From Prochilodus magdalenae (Eukaryota > Chordata > Actinopteri > Characiformes > Prochilodontidae), in assembly GCA_024036415.1 (NCBI GenBank), contig JAMWET010003567.1, positions 124,001 through 188,000 on the forward strand: a stretch of 64,000 nt of DNA, given 5' to 3'. Made by a program: the position numbers and the translations under genes. The notes under the pieces are model-generated. The model was not told the origin of the DNA. It was given only the letters and a program-made list of their open reading frames with translations, and searched no databases. Of this stretch, positions 24,961 to 37,776 are shown one piece after another; the stretch's first letter is position 1, and every line of letters begins with the position of its first letter.

Positions 24961-26733
24961 CATAGGCCCAACCCTAAAGTCTTACCCTGACCTTCATCTT
25001 TATCCTAAGTGTAATACATCCTAACCACAAAATCGTACTGTCAGAAAAACAAAACAATTTTTCAAAATTTCTTACCTTTTTTTTTTTTTTACTGTGATTT
25101 CTCTGCGTATTGTTTTTGCTGTATCCTGGACATAGTATAAAACCTTGGATCAATAGGACCAATAGAAATGCTTCAAAATGTGTTTGGAATGAATTCTCCA
25201 CATATGAACTTACATAAAAGTAAGGAATGTGTTTACCCTCTCCTGTAAACCTATCATTTTGAAGGACACCTTAAATGTTTGAGTGCTGGTGAGTGCTGAC
25301 ATCACAACAGAGGTATAAAATGTGTGGAATCTGTCGGCGCTCCCAAGCTGATGGTCCTGTCAGTTATTCCTTCCTTGTAAATAAATAAGACAATACCCAA
25401 ACAGCTCTCCATTTAGTGTTCCGTTATTCTGAGACCCCAAAGAAAACCTAAAGATTGACCAGAGAAGCCCAGTGAATCTCTCTACTCAACTCTCCCCTTC
25501 TCATCCCTCCACCTAAGAGACAGATCTTTCCGGCACGTTAGCATGCCCATGTGACTCCTTGTGGAGATCACAGTTTATTTTTATGGCCACTGAGTTTGTA
25601 TGTCTTGCTCTAAAAAGACACAGTTGAAAGGAGCTCCTAAAAATCTGAATGTGACTTCAAAAACCTCAGTTTCAAGGGCTACGGGTTGTCATCCTCATTT
25701 GCTCCCTTGCATGAGACAGACGACCATTTGCCCTTCTCTAGTGAGAATCTTAACACCTCTGAGCGAAGTTGACCAGTGGGGTCAAGCCAAACAAGCAGGC
25801 CATTGCTATATATGGGCAAGGTCAGACGCAGACTGCACATCTGGCCGGAGACTGACTTTGTCAGGGGCTCGGAGTTTGTGTGTGAATTGTTTGAGTTTTT
25901 TTGCTCTTGTCTGTGAAGATGTGTGTGGTTCTGTCGGAATTTGAACAAATCTGCTGCCCACCGACAGCGTGCTAAGAAAAGAAAAGCAAATTCAGAGAGC
26001 CATCTGTCTTCACTGGTGTGAGACGATATGTGTGCGTTTGTTACCACCCCTGAAAACTTTCAGTCAACATCTGCCTCATAGGGTGTGTATTTGCCGGGGT
26101 CTTAAGCTGTGCATTCCGTTGCGTGTCACTCACGTTAGGAATTTCACAGTGTTTTAGCCCTGCCTGTCCCCAGTGACCCAGTTTGACCAGTGTGATGGTG
26201 ACTCAGCCTCAAGCCCGGCATGCGCGTTTATATTCCCCTGATTGCCGAAAAGTAAGCCCTTTCAAGTGCCTAATAATGTCTCTCAGACTGTAATGGGATT
26301 TACCAATTATGTCCTGGGAAAATTCATCTCAATCCATGTTACCCTTCTTCTCTTTACTTACTAAACCCTTTACAAAACATCTAGTGAACGTCAAGTAACG
26401 AAAAACCTTTCATGTCAGAACCACAGCATCTAAGCATGTCACTAATATGTCACAGCATATTGCTATACCTGCTCAGTTATGCTGGATTCGTTTTAGAGCT
26501 GTGGCTTTTTGATAAAACATAACTAACCAGTAGGAACAGTTAAAAGGTAGCTGCCTTGAAATAAAATGTAAAGCTTACAGCTTAGAGTTGCTACAGTCCC
26601 AGTAGTGGTTTGTATACTTCATCCACCAACGGTCAGTTGCACCGTCATTGCTTGGGCCCCCTAGTGGTGTAGATGCTAGCATCTATCATACAGCATGTAG
26701 ACATGAGAAAGCTTGTATCCCATATCACACGCT

Positions 26734-27059
26734 GGTACCACTTTAGAAGAAAGTTTCTAAAACGGTTTACAAATATGTTGTTATTGGTTATTAGCTAGGT
26801 TATAAACACTTTTACAAGCAGTTATAACATATTAATACAACTGGCAAAAATGAGCCCCCCCCAATGTGGTGAATATGTATTGAAGCCAACAGGGTTTATG
26901 CAGTTTGATGGAAAAGATGAAGTACGATCAGTAAACAACAAAATCTGATCTGTAACGATATAAAAGATATACGATATAACGATATAATTCATCATTAATA
27001 AGCTCTTTGTAAACCATTTATAGCTGTTTATAAAGGTGGCCTTATTCTAAAGTGGTACC
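26734..27059. mobile_element. MITE with GGTACCACTTTAGAA termini
   Basis: A 326-bp element. The left end GGTACCACTTTAGAAGAAAG and the right end CTTATTCTAAAGTGGTACC are inverted repeats. A subterminal match (GGTTTACAAA at left against TTTGTAAACC at right) extends the symmetry. There is no coding capacity. No clear target duplication was seen, so superfamily (hAT is likely from similar fish elements) is inference. Confidence 0.7.
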
Positions 27060-29450
27060 GTAAAACCTTACACCTGCATTATGAGAGAAAATATATTGTA
27101 TACACCATATACAACGACGTTGCCACTTCATTAGGAACATGGGCTTGTATCTACACTCACTCTCCATTGTATCAGCTCCGGGTACCATATACATTAGATA
27201 CACTGTGTATTTCTACAGTTACAGAGTGTAGTCTGTCTGATTCTTTGCATGCTTTGTTAATCCACTTACTGTCCACCTATTAGACACTCATTAGATGATA
27301 GCTCATCTGCTGCTACATGGTGTTGGCCATAGTCCTGTTGGCTCTAGTCCTTCATCAGTGCTTACAGGACACTGTTAGATAGATAGCGTTGGTTAATGAC
27401 TTACTCTCAGTCCACCAGTGACACCGAGGCTTTGAAATCTCACACAGCAACACTTTGGAACTTTACGTTTTTTGTTTGGTTTTGCTCTAGGCTACTAGTT
27501 AAATGTAATTACACAAAGGATTACCTTTTATTTTTAAATTTCCAACCAAAATGGGGATGAAGGTCAAGTTATTAATTTTTCAGCATTAGAAAACACATGT
27601 AAAAGGTGCAGTATACAATTTCAGTCCGATGCAATACAACTCCTTACAGTCCCCTAGCTCAGAATATTTCTCCACATTCTGCTTACTGTCAGTTCGCTGT
27701 GCACACTGAAAAGAAACTCCAGCAAATTACTGTGGAGCTGCTGACTATATTAGTTGCAATAGAAAAAAAATCTAACAAGAAGCTGAGGCACCAGAATATA
27801 TCATAACTGCTGCACCCTCCTTCAAAAGCGCTCTAACACAAGCTCTTCTACATTTCAGCATACATTCAAGGCGGTGTACCTAATGGAGTGGCACTTTCAT
27901 TTGCATGTGTTTTATTTGATGGTTACTGAAATGATGGCAGCAAAATGCTGTATGTCAGATTTGTTGAGCTACAATAGCTGGCAAGATTTCAGTTACATTC
28001 ACTTCCCCAGGGAACATGTGCATGTTTAAACAGACAAATCAAGACATGACCTAAAAATAACATATCTGAAACTTTGAAACAATGAACTGCAATGGAATAT
28101 GGGACAATTATGGTTCCCAAATAAAGAACAAACAACATCCCCTTTAAGGATTCCAGCTCGGTGATTTCATTTGTGCTGTTAGTACATTAGTACTGTTTAC
28201 AGTTAATCGCAGGGCAAAATGATGGACTTCCAGCTTTGTTAGATCATTTCCCTTTCATTTAAAGAAGCCACCATGACAGTATTCAGTGATTCCATTACTT
28301 AATAAGAAGAGGAAAGTAAAAGACTTAGCCATTTTCCTATTTGATATAGGGGATATTCATACGAACAGCTCTGGCTTGTATATAACTGGGTAATAATATG
28401 TTGGTAAAGTGCTGCAAAGCCAGTGTTAATCCTCCCTCTCAGAACATAATCTGTTAAAAATGACCAAAACCGAGGGAAGAGCAGCTTTTCGAAGAGCATG
28501 AGGTTTTCAGATTGCATATTCTTCACATGATGCCCGAAATAGAGTAGGCTCTCATTTATGGGACATAACTACAGTTCAGCAAGGGGCAAAAGTCTAGACT
28601 GAGCAAACCTAATTTCAGTCTCTCAGTCTGACATCAAAGCCTTGCAAAACAGCATCAAATTTGTCTTCTGCTGTTAAAAAAAAATCTGCAGCTCCAAAAA
28701 AAAAAAGCAAGCTGCTGTCTCTTCTGGGCAAGGCTGGCTGGGGAGCCGAGGCTATCAGCTCTAACTGATAGTGACTCTCGGGGCACTGTGCTGAAAGCTG
28801 ATACCACTCGGAGAATCCCTTTCCTCAGCGTCTGCTGATCTCATGAAGGTGGATGGAGTAAAACGGAGGGAGATGACAGAAGCGCTCCTCCACCGCATGC
28901 CTTCAGCCTGGCCTGTGACCCGTGGGGTCACCATTATCCCCTCATCCTCTGATTAAAACCCCCTGCTCCCATGGTTAGGGGTCAGCCTGTGAAAGCCCTC
29001 CACTAGTCTGAGGAGGCTCATGCGAGAGTTAACAGCCTTTAACAGCTTGCTACAGGAGATAACCTAGGCCGTCTTTAGAGGAAGTCGTCGTCTTTCCCAG
29101 CAGCAGCGGCACAGCTGTAACCCCTGACCCCAGGACGCCATCTCCATGTTCCTGAAGCCGATGGCCAGGTCGACCTGGCCGATTGCCCTAATCAGAAAGA
29201 TTGATTAGCTTCTTTGTGTGCTGTTCGTGTTTGCCCCGTCTCACCATCAATCTCTGTTCTCTGTGCCAGGGCAGATGTTTGTGTGCGTCAGCTTTCTGTC
29301 AGCGTGCAAAGTCAAACAGTCTTAAGCTCTTTCTCTCTCATGTTCCACTATCTCTCCAACAAGCATGCTTTAATGTTCGGCTTGCGTTTCACTGTTTCCC
29401 TTGTGACTGCGGTTGTTTTGACCACGCTAACTCTCGTCCTTCCCTTGCCC

Positions 29451-29474
29451 TTTCTCTCTCTCTCTCTCTCTCTC

Positions 29475-29531
<57 letters not shown>

Positions 29532-29540
29532 GTCTCTCCT
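29451..29540 (+). repeat. (CT)n microsatellite serving as the exon 4 polypyrimidine tract
   Basis: Interrupted (CT)n directly upstream of the CTCCTCACAG acceptor at 29536-29545. It is both a microsatellite and the splice-acceptor pyrimidine tract of slit3 exon 4. Interruptions are CACTC, CTTTC and two GTC steps. Confidence 0.92.
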
Positions 29541-29545
29541 CACAG

Positions 29546-29617
29546 GCGTCTGAACCGGAACCGGCTGCAGGTTCTGCCGGAGTTGCTGTTCCAGTCCACA
29601 CCCAAGTTGGGTCGCCT
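29546..29617 (+). CDS. slit3: slit3 exon 4 (third leucine-rich repeat)
   Basis: A 72-bp exon encoding the third LRR of the Slit D1 domain. It completes the split Leu codon and reads RLNRNRLQVLPELLF then QSTPKLGRL. LFQSTPKL fits Slit3; Slit2 has a LGTAKL-type and Slit1 a QNNQAL-type sequence at this point (family knowledge), which settles the paralogue. The acceptor is CTCCTCACAG after a CT microsatellite and the donor is CT|GTAAGT (29618). Both boundaries are phase 2. A longer open frame runs through the microsatellite into this exon (29214-29621), but its upstream part is intron translation. The next exon, expected to encode a DLSENQI-type repeat, was not found before the window ends. Confidence 0.95.
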
Positions 29618-31533
29618 GTAAGTCCTTCGCTTTTCTTTGATATCCCAGCTCCAAAAAAAGGGGAAAAAAAAAAAAACAGGAAAAAACGAGCAGTCGAACT
29701 ATCCCTGCTGTTTTAATTTTGATCATTGTCCTGGAAAGGAGCTTGCTCAAATATTTGGCTTTCCCCAGAAAACACTGTTTAAAGAGGACACTGTCAGCGC
29801 GGCGTTGTGCGCCGTGTTATTCCTCCTCCAGATGTGGCTCTTTTATATGGGCCGAGGGCCTGGGCCGGCGTAAGGTGACACAGCCTGCGCTCTGTGCTCC
29901 TGATGGAGAGGTGAAGGTGTGTTACAGGGAATGTTTTCCTTGGACAGACTGGATTCCTGTTCCCGAATATCGTTTCCCTGCATTGGCTTTGAGTCCGGGG
30001 CCAGGCGACGCAGCCTCCTCTGGCCTAGCTGCTGGGGAAGACTTCATTTACGAGTTTGCAGTCTTTAGTGAAACAAGCCCTCTCGGGTTAGCCTCGAGCC
30101 GGACCAGGGGTTAAGCTTTATTAGTGTTGGTTTTGGGGTGCTCTGTGCAAGTGGAGGTAAATGTGACACGGACGGGAGCCGCGGTGGGGCTTTTAACGCC
30201 TCGTGTAACTGCTGTACTTGGTTTCTGAATGGTTTCCACAGGGCCCGGTGGAGGTTAAGCTGTCGCTCCTGGGAAGATTCAGCAGACGTGTTCGCACGGC
30301 ACCGAGCTTGATTTTTGTGCTGATGTTTGATGAATGGCTGATGGCAGCGATTAGGACTTGGTTTACGGACGTGAAATTCTCCTTTTATGTCAGCCACGGC
30401 TCACGGAGCAGCCTTTAATATTTCCTCGCTGGATATCCGAGTCTTCGCAGAAACAATCAGCAGGAATGATGGTTTCATTTCCTCCCCGTTGCCAGCAGTT
30501 TCATAAAAGCATTATTGGCAATGATGTCCTTATTTATCACGACTTAATAAGCGTTCTCTTGGGTCGTAGACAGTTGCGAAGGAGTGGAAAAGACGAGGGA
30601 AAGCCAGACATGCACACTAAATCCACCATTCTTATCCCCTCACCATCATTTTAAATTATAGTGTTTGATGTTTTTTTCCCCCTTTTCTTTGGCATTCGCT
30701 AAATCTAAACAAGAGTCTTAGTAATGAAGCTTGCGCAGGGCGGGGGTGGCTTATGGTGAAGCTCGTAACCTTGCCTTGTCAGAGTTGGTTACACTCATTG
30801 ATGATAGTGTGATATGAATGGCCCTCCCATTAAAAAGCCTCAGGCCTGGCCAGCTGGACAGAGAGGCCTGAGCACGTCCCACTCAGGACAGGGCTAGCCA
30901 GACCTAGGGCTGCCTTGACCAAAAGGGTGGAAACACAGACAGGGGTTAGGGAAAGGTAACCAGTACTTTGAGGAGGACCCAGTTGGGATGGGCTTGCTTG
31001 CTCGAGTATACAGTTTTTGTAGGCATTCCAATAAGACGTGTGGTTTTGAATTTAATTAAGTGAAATGAATTATGTAGAACATACTAGGCTCCTGACAGAG
31101 CATGCTTGATTAAACCACTGAGAGTGTTGTGACAAGAAGCATTATTTACAATGCTGATAGTAGAGCCATAAAAGGATGACAAATTCATACAGTGTTTGTG
31201 GTGTAACTCTGAGGTTCTACTGTAGGTCAAGTTAGTTGGTTGAAAGAGCCGGTTTGGTTCTCCTCTTATGCCAGATAGCTGCATTTAAATACATGTTCCA
31301 GATGAAAACTGGCATTTAGTATGTTATTTGTTATATTGTGTAATATTCTGTAGTGCAGCGTTGCATACCCCAGTCATATAAAATTGACATAACTCACAAT
31401 TTTGCACCATTTTCACGTTTTAGTAGTGTTTTCATACTACTCTGTCCTACACACATTATTCAAGCATGGCACAAAAGCCTTGGGAATCCTGAGGACACAA
31501 ATCCGGCCCCCTTCCCACTGAGTTCAAGGCTAA
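29618..31533. other. Intron 4: no recognised feature
   Basis: Unique-looking sequence with a short poly-A at 29664-29679. The 131-codon + frame (29719-30114) and the 110-codon minus frame (30065-30397) overlap each other's region, lack recognisable domains and are not called. Confidence 0.35.
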
Positions 31534-32003
31534 ATACATTCATCATCAGAAGAATAGTTGTGCCCAGAAGAAAGTGTCGTACTGCAATGCTACTGGGGAG
31601 GAAGATAAAGATTACCAGGATCTGATAGGCTGATATGGGAAATATTTACTGAGCTACACATACAGAAGCAGTGTCTCTCAGTATGGTGCCAGGCCACCAT
31701 GTTTGCTAAGACATCATACAAGGCGTTTTCGCATGGAGTTGTAGAGGTTCTTAATGGTGTCCTGTGATAAACCAGCCCATGCAGCTGGAAAATCGCACAC
31801 AGATCCAGGAGATTTTGTGGGAGGGGTGGCGCTGATCGGGGCTGTTAGGTCAGTCAGGTCCAGTAATATGGTCCATCCTTATGTCATATGTGTGGCCGAA
31901 CGTGAAACTTGAATTTGCATGTCTCACAATGGCAAACCTACCCACCAAGTTTCATTGCGTTGGTCGATTCCCTCTGGGTGTAAATATGCTTTTCATGAGT
32001 GGA
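31534..32003 (-). mobile_element. Tc1/mariner remnant (family M, copy C)
   Basis: The left terminus ACATTCATCATCAGAAGAATAGTTG and the right terminus CTCTGGGTGTAAATATGCTTTTCATGAGTGG are degraded inverted repeats of the family. The marker CAAACCTACCCACCAAGTTTCAT is at 31934-31956. The copy has lost the central catalytic region (compare copies D and E, ~700 bp), so it is a 470-bp deletion derivative. Confidence 0.72.
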
Positions 32004-35000
32004 ATAGTAGAACTAACCTCAACTGTTCATCTGAATTCTTCTTTGTTAAAGGACCAGATTAAAAGTAACGCTTGTAGCCTCTCAAAATTGACTTCCACCA
32101 TCATCATACAGAACATCATAAGGAGTCGGGTTTCCAAGCCAAACAGTTTTGGCCCAGGAACCACTGTTTACTCAATTTTGCCCGGGTTCTGTAATAAACA
32201 AATGTTAAACCCTCCGTCTCATTGGCATATTCAAATACTATCAGTTTTAAAAATGCTGATATTTGAATAGCCAAACTGATCGAAGTGCCTGGCTGGAGCA
32301 GAGATGAGGTAAGAGCCTGGATGGATGATAGCGAAAGCAGAGATGCTGTGGGCAGAGCAGACATGACCCCACTGTGGCAGGCCCAGGTGTGGGGAGACGG
32401 CCCGGGACGTGTGGGTCTGCGGGCCAGTGGCTGAAGGCAGAGCAGGCGGGCGCGGGGGCTGCTGCGATGAGTGGCGTGGGCTGTTTGTGGTCAGTGCTCT
32501 GTGCGCGTGTGTGCGCAGCGCTGCTCTGCCTGGAAGGAAAGAATGTGGTTGCACTTACAGACCTTGCTCTGCTGCTCCGTGTGGGCCAAGAAACTTGCCT
32601 CTTACACACGCACGTACTCACAAACAAGGACACACACACACTCATGCAATCTGAAGGGGACGGTTTGGTTCGGCTTACTCCTCCCTCTCCCCACTCTCCA
32701 ATCTCCATGCCGATGGATAATGGAAAGCAAATGAAGAATTAGAGAGAGGCCATGAATATGCCTGCTCCTATTTATTAATGGTGGCGCTGAGTGGGCCTCC
32801 ATATTAACTCTGCTTCCTGTGCACGGTCAGGCCCCAGCATTAGAGCCCAGGGTATTTTACTCAGTGATAGCCACAGAGCTCCGCCACTCCCTGTCATTAC
32901 GCTGAGCTCAGATTGCATGTGATTGGTGTGATTTAGGGGAAGACGGGGAGAACAGCCCAAGACATCGCTTCTCATGCAGCCAATTCAGAGTGCTTTCTCT
33001 CTCTCTCTCCCTTTAATTTTCTGAAGACAATAATGTTGGCAGAGGCACACTGTTGGGCTTTCAGGGTGTGATGATGGTTTCTCATGCCACACCGCTTTGA
33101 TGGATCTGGCCTGCAGTTTGCCTGACGCCTGCCACGGGTGTAAAAGGCTGGGCCCAGACCAGGCTCCCCTTTGGCTCATGTGTGTCTCTGCTTCTGAGAA
33201 TGCGCAGAATTGTTTGTCCGGGGTTGTTTATGCATCATGAAGCGCTCCTTTGTTTTTCTCTCCATCACCCCCCCACCGACTGCTGAGTTTGTTTTCTTTT
33301 CACAGCGCTTATTTATTAGAAACAAATCGTCCTTCTCACACAGGGCGCCATGTTCTGCTCCCGATAGCCTGATGTGCCGGAGCCCTGAGCTCCAGATGGG
33401 AGGCAGCCCTGGCCCTCGCAAACTCAAACCGTGACGCTCCGGCCTGCATCACAAACGTGTGACTCCAGCGCTCCCTGGGACAGCTCTGACGCAGCTGGTT
33501 GGCTAGTGCAACCAAGCGCTTGGCAACGCTTTCCAAAACTCTTCCGTACAACTGTAGTTTTTACTCGGCCCCCTGTAATGTGCATTGTAATTACCTCTTA
33601 ACACACTCTTGTAACTTTAGGGCAATAACCAGATGCGCCGATGGCACTGGCATTTGCATGATAATTACAGTAATTGTATATTGCTGCGTAAAGTGCTGCA
33701 TTTTTTTTGCGCAGGCCGCAATAGCTGGCTAATAGTTCAGCGTGTCTCCAGCGTATAAACCATAGAGCTGCGGCTCAGCGCTGGAGCAGCGGCCCACTGA
33801 TTGTTTTCAGAGAAATGAAGCCTCCCAGAATCCAGCCAAGCTTCTTCCAAAATAGGGCTGGGCTCAGCCGGTTTCAAAAGGCCAGACAGCTTTGTGATTT
33901 ACTCCAAAGACATATTTAGATAAATATAAGCTACAAAGACTTCGGAGCACTGACGGAGAGCCAGCTCCATCCGGAGAGCTCAACAGAAAAGCTGAACTTG
34001 TTTTTTTCTTTAATAGCGCTGCCTTCTCTCAGCTGCCTTGTTTGCATGCAGCAGAGGGGGGCGTTGGAAAACACTCAGGGCCAAAGCAGGTAGAGGTTGG
34101 GAGATGTGCCGTCCCGCAGGAGCAGATCAAACAACGGAATCTAACGCTCGCAATTAAGCTCCAGCAGGAACGCTGTCAATTAGCAATACCCCGGAACACC
34201 TCCCCAACACCCGCCTCCCAAACCCCCCGAGGTGTGTCATCATCGCTAACTGCTTAACTCTGTCAGGTTTAAGAAAGCCAAGTCTGTAAAGGTGTACACA
34301 GATTACTAACCCCTTCCTGGCCTCATCGCCCCCCACGATTCTGCGCACACATACACACCAATCAATGGTTTTGGAAGGCGTTGGATGTTTCTTCAGCTAC
34401 TCACAGAGCTCATGCGCAAGAAGAGAGGAAGTCAGAGTTAAAAGCTGCATGCAGATGTGAGCAGCGGAGTTAGGAAGCCAAATGCTCCGACAACAGAAAC
34501 ACCTCAGCCTGCATTTAGCAGCCGAAGGCAAACTGCAGCGGAGCGTTGCCAAGGCTCTGGCCATATATTTTATAGGGCAACGGATTTATATGTATGTAGT
34601 ATGCACTGAAATAGCAGGCGACACATGGAAGCAATTTGGGTTTCCAAATAAAGGTAAAGCATGTAAGGTGGAGGGAGTGTTTGGGTAGTACATTTGAATA
34701 TCATTAGTGTCTCTTCCTTGTTTTATTTCAGTTGGCAGGAATGCGTGTCCAGATGAGCGAGCTCTTGGACCCGTCTGTAAAAAGAATTTCTGCATGTGTG
34801 TACTTTTCCTCGGGTCTTTTAAAACAACGGGTAATCTCGTCCAGCGCTGTCTCTGCATGAGAGTTGTGGGGGTCTCGAGCACCCAGAGAAACGGCAGTGG
34901 AAACCGGTTATTGTTTTCTGTGTGATTGGCTTTCGACTTGTGTTTTCTTTCCTCCATGAAGGGCTTTGCTGGCCCAGATTTTGTTATGCATTCCTCAAAT

Positions 35001-35869
35001 ACGTTAAGTCGTATCCTCTCACTCTGAACTTTCTGGAAGAGTTGGCTGGCTTCTGCAGCTCTTTCTGAACTGTAGGAAACCAGGTGGAGGTGGCCGCTCC
35101 CTGATATGTATAGTTAGACCAGACAGGATAGCTGGAGGCTGTGCTTTGGTGGCCTCTGGGACCAAGTTTGGCTTTATTTATGAGTTGGATTGGAGCATGT
35201 AGAAATCTGAAGCGCGGTGTGGGGCCCACAGAGCCACCCAGTGTTCTAAACGCTGTACTGCTCGTTGAGCTGGAGCTTCACGTTTGTGTGCTAGCGCCTA
35301 TAGTACAGAGCTGTATGTTCTCACGTGAGGTCTACACAAGCTCCCATAGTTATCTAGAAGAGAACAAAAGAATGTAGGGAGGAGAATAAAGGGAAGGGGG
35401 AGGGAGAAGCTCTCACGGGTCGCCGGATTCCTTGAGCTAAAGCAGTGATTTAATTTGTTTAAGCAAAGTCTGATTGTTACAAATTAACTGGACATTTTTT
35501 ATCATGCTTGTAATTACTTACCCAGATGCTCATTTTCAAACACACATCTGTGCTCCACCAAACAGTTAACATCAGAGATAGCCATCACGTTCTGTGGTGG
35601 TCATTAAGGAGTCGCTGGAGCTGCTTTTTTTTCCTTTTCTACCCTTGCTTTTTTATCCTTTAGATGAGAAGTCAGTTCAACATCTCTTTCTGGAACTTTT
35701 ACACCACTCACCTAATAGCTGATCTAAACCACATGCAGGTTTTTGCACTGCTGTCATATCTATATATCTAAACGAGATCTGCATTCGTTAATATAGTTTC
35801 CAGTTAAAATGGCCATAAAGAAGTTTTTCTTTTTAACTTGAGGAAAAGACAAAAATACACTATATACTA
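32004..35869. other. Intron 4: no recognised element
   Basis: Includes overlapping chance frames near 32247-32742 on both strands in GC-rich sequence. The segment 33560-33730 is low-repeat with CTGTAATTACC-type and TTTGCATGATAATTACAG motifs (POU/homeodomain-like) and might be regulatory. Nothing firmer can be said. Confidence 0.35.
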
Positions 35870-36080
35870 TATACATATAGCTTCAACAGCTATAGATAAA
35901 AACAAGCCTTTTTAAAACGGCAGCTTTACAGGAGAGGGCACCTTATTTATGTTAGTCAATGGACCCAGACATTTTTCCAAGCCATATTGGGCCGTTTCTG
36001 TTGGGCCCTTCATCGTTACAGTGTGCAAAAGGCAGCTGCTTTGCTCAAATGATGCATAAAAGTAAAAATCTAAAACTGAG
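35870..36080 (-). mobile_element. MITE family T, copy 2 (partial)
   Basis: In reverse orientation to copy 1. It shares AGCTTTACAGGAGAGG, GTTAGTCAATGGA, CCAGACATTTTTCCAA and GCATAAAAGTAAAAA with the reverse complement of 12117-12363. The left terminus is degraded and the right end stops where SINE copy 1 begins. Confidence 0.55.
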
Positions 36081-36084
36081 ATGT

Positions 36085-36346
36085 GGCTGGTGTGGCTCAG
36101 TGGATAAGACCTCTACCCACCTCGGAACTACCACACCATCTAGGAGATGGGGGTTCGATTCCCGGTCTGGGTGACTATGCTGTGCTACACCAATAAGAGT
36201 CCTTGGGCAAGACTCCTAACACTGCACTGGCCTGCCTGTAATATGAATACCCTTGTAAGACTCCTAACACTACGTTGGCCTACCTGTAATCATTAACCTT
36301 GTAAGTCGCTCTGGATAAGAGCGTCAGCTAAATGCCGTAAATGTAA
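36085..36346 (+). mobile_element. tRNA-derived SINE (family S, copy 1, full length with internal duplication)
   Basis: Head with an A-box-like TGGCTCAGTGG (36094) and a B box GGTTCGATTCC. The body is CTACACCAATAAGAGTCCTTGG. The 3' tail GTAAGTCGCTCTGGATAAGAGCGTCAGCTAAATG is shared with many teleost SINEs and their partner LINEs. The AAGACTCCTAACACT...CCTGTAAT segment occurs twice (36209 and 36257), a 48-bp internal duplication absent from the other copies. Transcription would be by RNA polymerase III from the internal promoter (family knowledge). Confidence 0.88.
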
Positions 36347-36449
36347 TACGAGTTTATTCACTCTGCCTTTAATACAACTCAGATTCTATTTTAGACTTGC
36401 TTTTAGTTTTCTAAGAAACCTGCAAATATATATTTTCCATGCTTTATAA

Positions 36450-37120
36450 GTTCAGTCTTAATCGTTGGTTTAATTTTTTGCTTCTCCACATCAAACAAAC
36501 ACTAAACGTGCTCAGTGGTGTTGAGATCAGGAGTCTGAAGAACTTTTGATACTGACTGCATTTTGAAATTCATTGTAGGAGCCAGTTCTCTGTTCATGTT
36601 GCTCTTGTTGTGTTACTGTTTTCGCTTCCTGGTTTTGACCCGAGGAGAATGGGTTTCCTTTTGAGTCTTGGTTAATGTCAAGGTGTCTTCTTTATGCTGC
36701 CTTAGAGAGGGTTTACCTGCCACTGTCACCCCTGGCTTGCTTCCTGGGACTTTCTAGGAGGTTCTGGAAAGTTGTTTTAAGGTGTTTGTGGAAAAGCACT
36801 ATTCTGACCTGACATTGTCCTGGGAACACCAGCAGCTTCTTTGCTGAATTTGAAAATGTTCTTCTGATAAACATTCAGATTTAATATAGTAGTGGAGCTT
36901 AATTTTCTCCTCTCTCTGAAAGACGAAAGCTTTAAGTTCTGTTTACATGATGGTGAGAGTAGTGGTGCTCTACCAAGTCCTGTGTGGTTGTATGGACTCC
37001 ACTTTTCCCTGTATCTTTTTCTTTGAAATCCGGTGTTCTTTAATCCAGTAACACTGAGCAGATATTCGGGCTGTTAGCAGTCCTACGGTTCTTAGATCAT
37101 TTTAGGGTAAACACTCGAAG
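36450..37120 (-). mobile_element. Tc1-like transposon remnant (family L, copy 1)
   Basis: On the minus strand, 36507-36530 reads DLNTTEHV, matching the DLNPIExxW block near the transposase C-terminus of Tc1-like elements. The segment ATTTTCTCCTCTCTCTGAAAGACGAAAGCTTTAAG (36904-36938) recurs at 61707-61741. Frames are interrupted throughout. Ends were not identified. Confidence 0.42.
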
Positions 37121-37776
37121 ACCTTTTTTTGTCAGAGCAGGTAGGCCTGTGGTGCTTTATTTGGTTGGTAAATATAGGACTATGGCAATTACTTCCAAGA
37201 AAAGGGGATTTCATTACATGAAGTATTTCAGCCCCAGGAAGCGGATGGAGAGTGTTTAGAAAGGTTGAGGTGGAAGAAAAGTCCTATGAAGAAAAGAGAG
37301 CTTATGCTGATCTAGGAGCCTGTTTACACCTTGCATTAGCATGTGTTCAGAGTGTATCTGGATAAACTTGGGTCGGATTCCGCTTACACGTCTCACTAAA
37401 ATGAGCCCCGCAGTGTGGCCACATGGCATTCAATTGTTCTTTTCCAGCACAAAAAAAAGAATTGTTTCTTTGTTTATTCACTCACCTCCTGGTCGGCGCT
37501 CAGCAGATACATTTCTGCTCACGTTACTGTATATGTATACCAAAATCACTTTCAGTTCACACTTGAGGTAATCTCGCATTGCCAGACTCTTTTAGCCAAG
37601 AACCAGCTACTACTGCAGTTAAAGGAAGCTTGACTCAAATGCTAAACAAGCCATTCACTCGCTGACCATTACATATGGAGGTAGGCAACCTTGAAAATGG
37701 AGTCACGACATAAACAGTCCCTCAGGAAACACAGAAGTATGCAATGAAGTGTCTATGGGTAGGACTCCTGACCTGT

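Larger units (their letters stand above)
24144..29545 (+). other. slit3 intron 3 (5.4 kb, phase 2)
   Basis: Bounded by TT|GTAAGT and CTCCTCACAG|GC. It contains a LINE fragment, a MITE with inverted termini and the CT microsatellite that forms the acceptor pyrimidine tract. The rest (24.95-26.73 kb and 27.06-29.45 kb) shows no recognised feature apart from short poly-T and poly-A runs. Confidence 0.85.

Noticed and set aside
29214..29621. A 135-codon frame that includes exon 4
   Set aside because: Only its last 72 bases are coding; the rest is intron and CT microsatellite read in frame.
36085..36180. tRNA gene, because of A and B boxes
   Set aside because: The same head recurs at 37777, 47891 and 54120 with a shared SINE body and LINE-type tail; no proper acceptor stem was evident.
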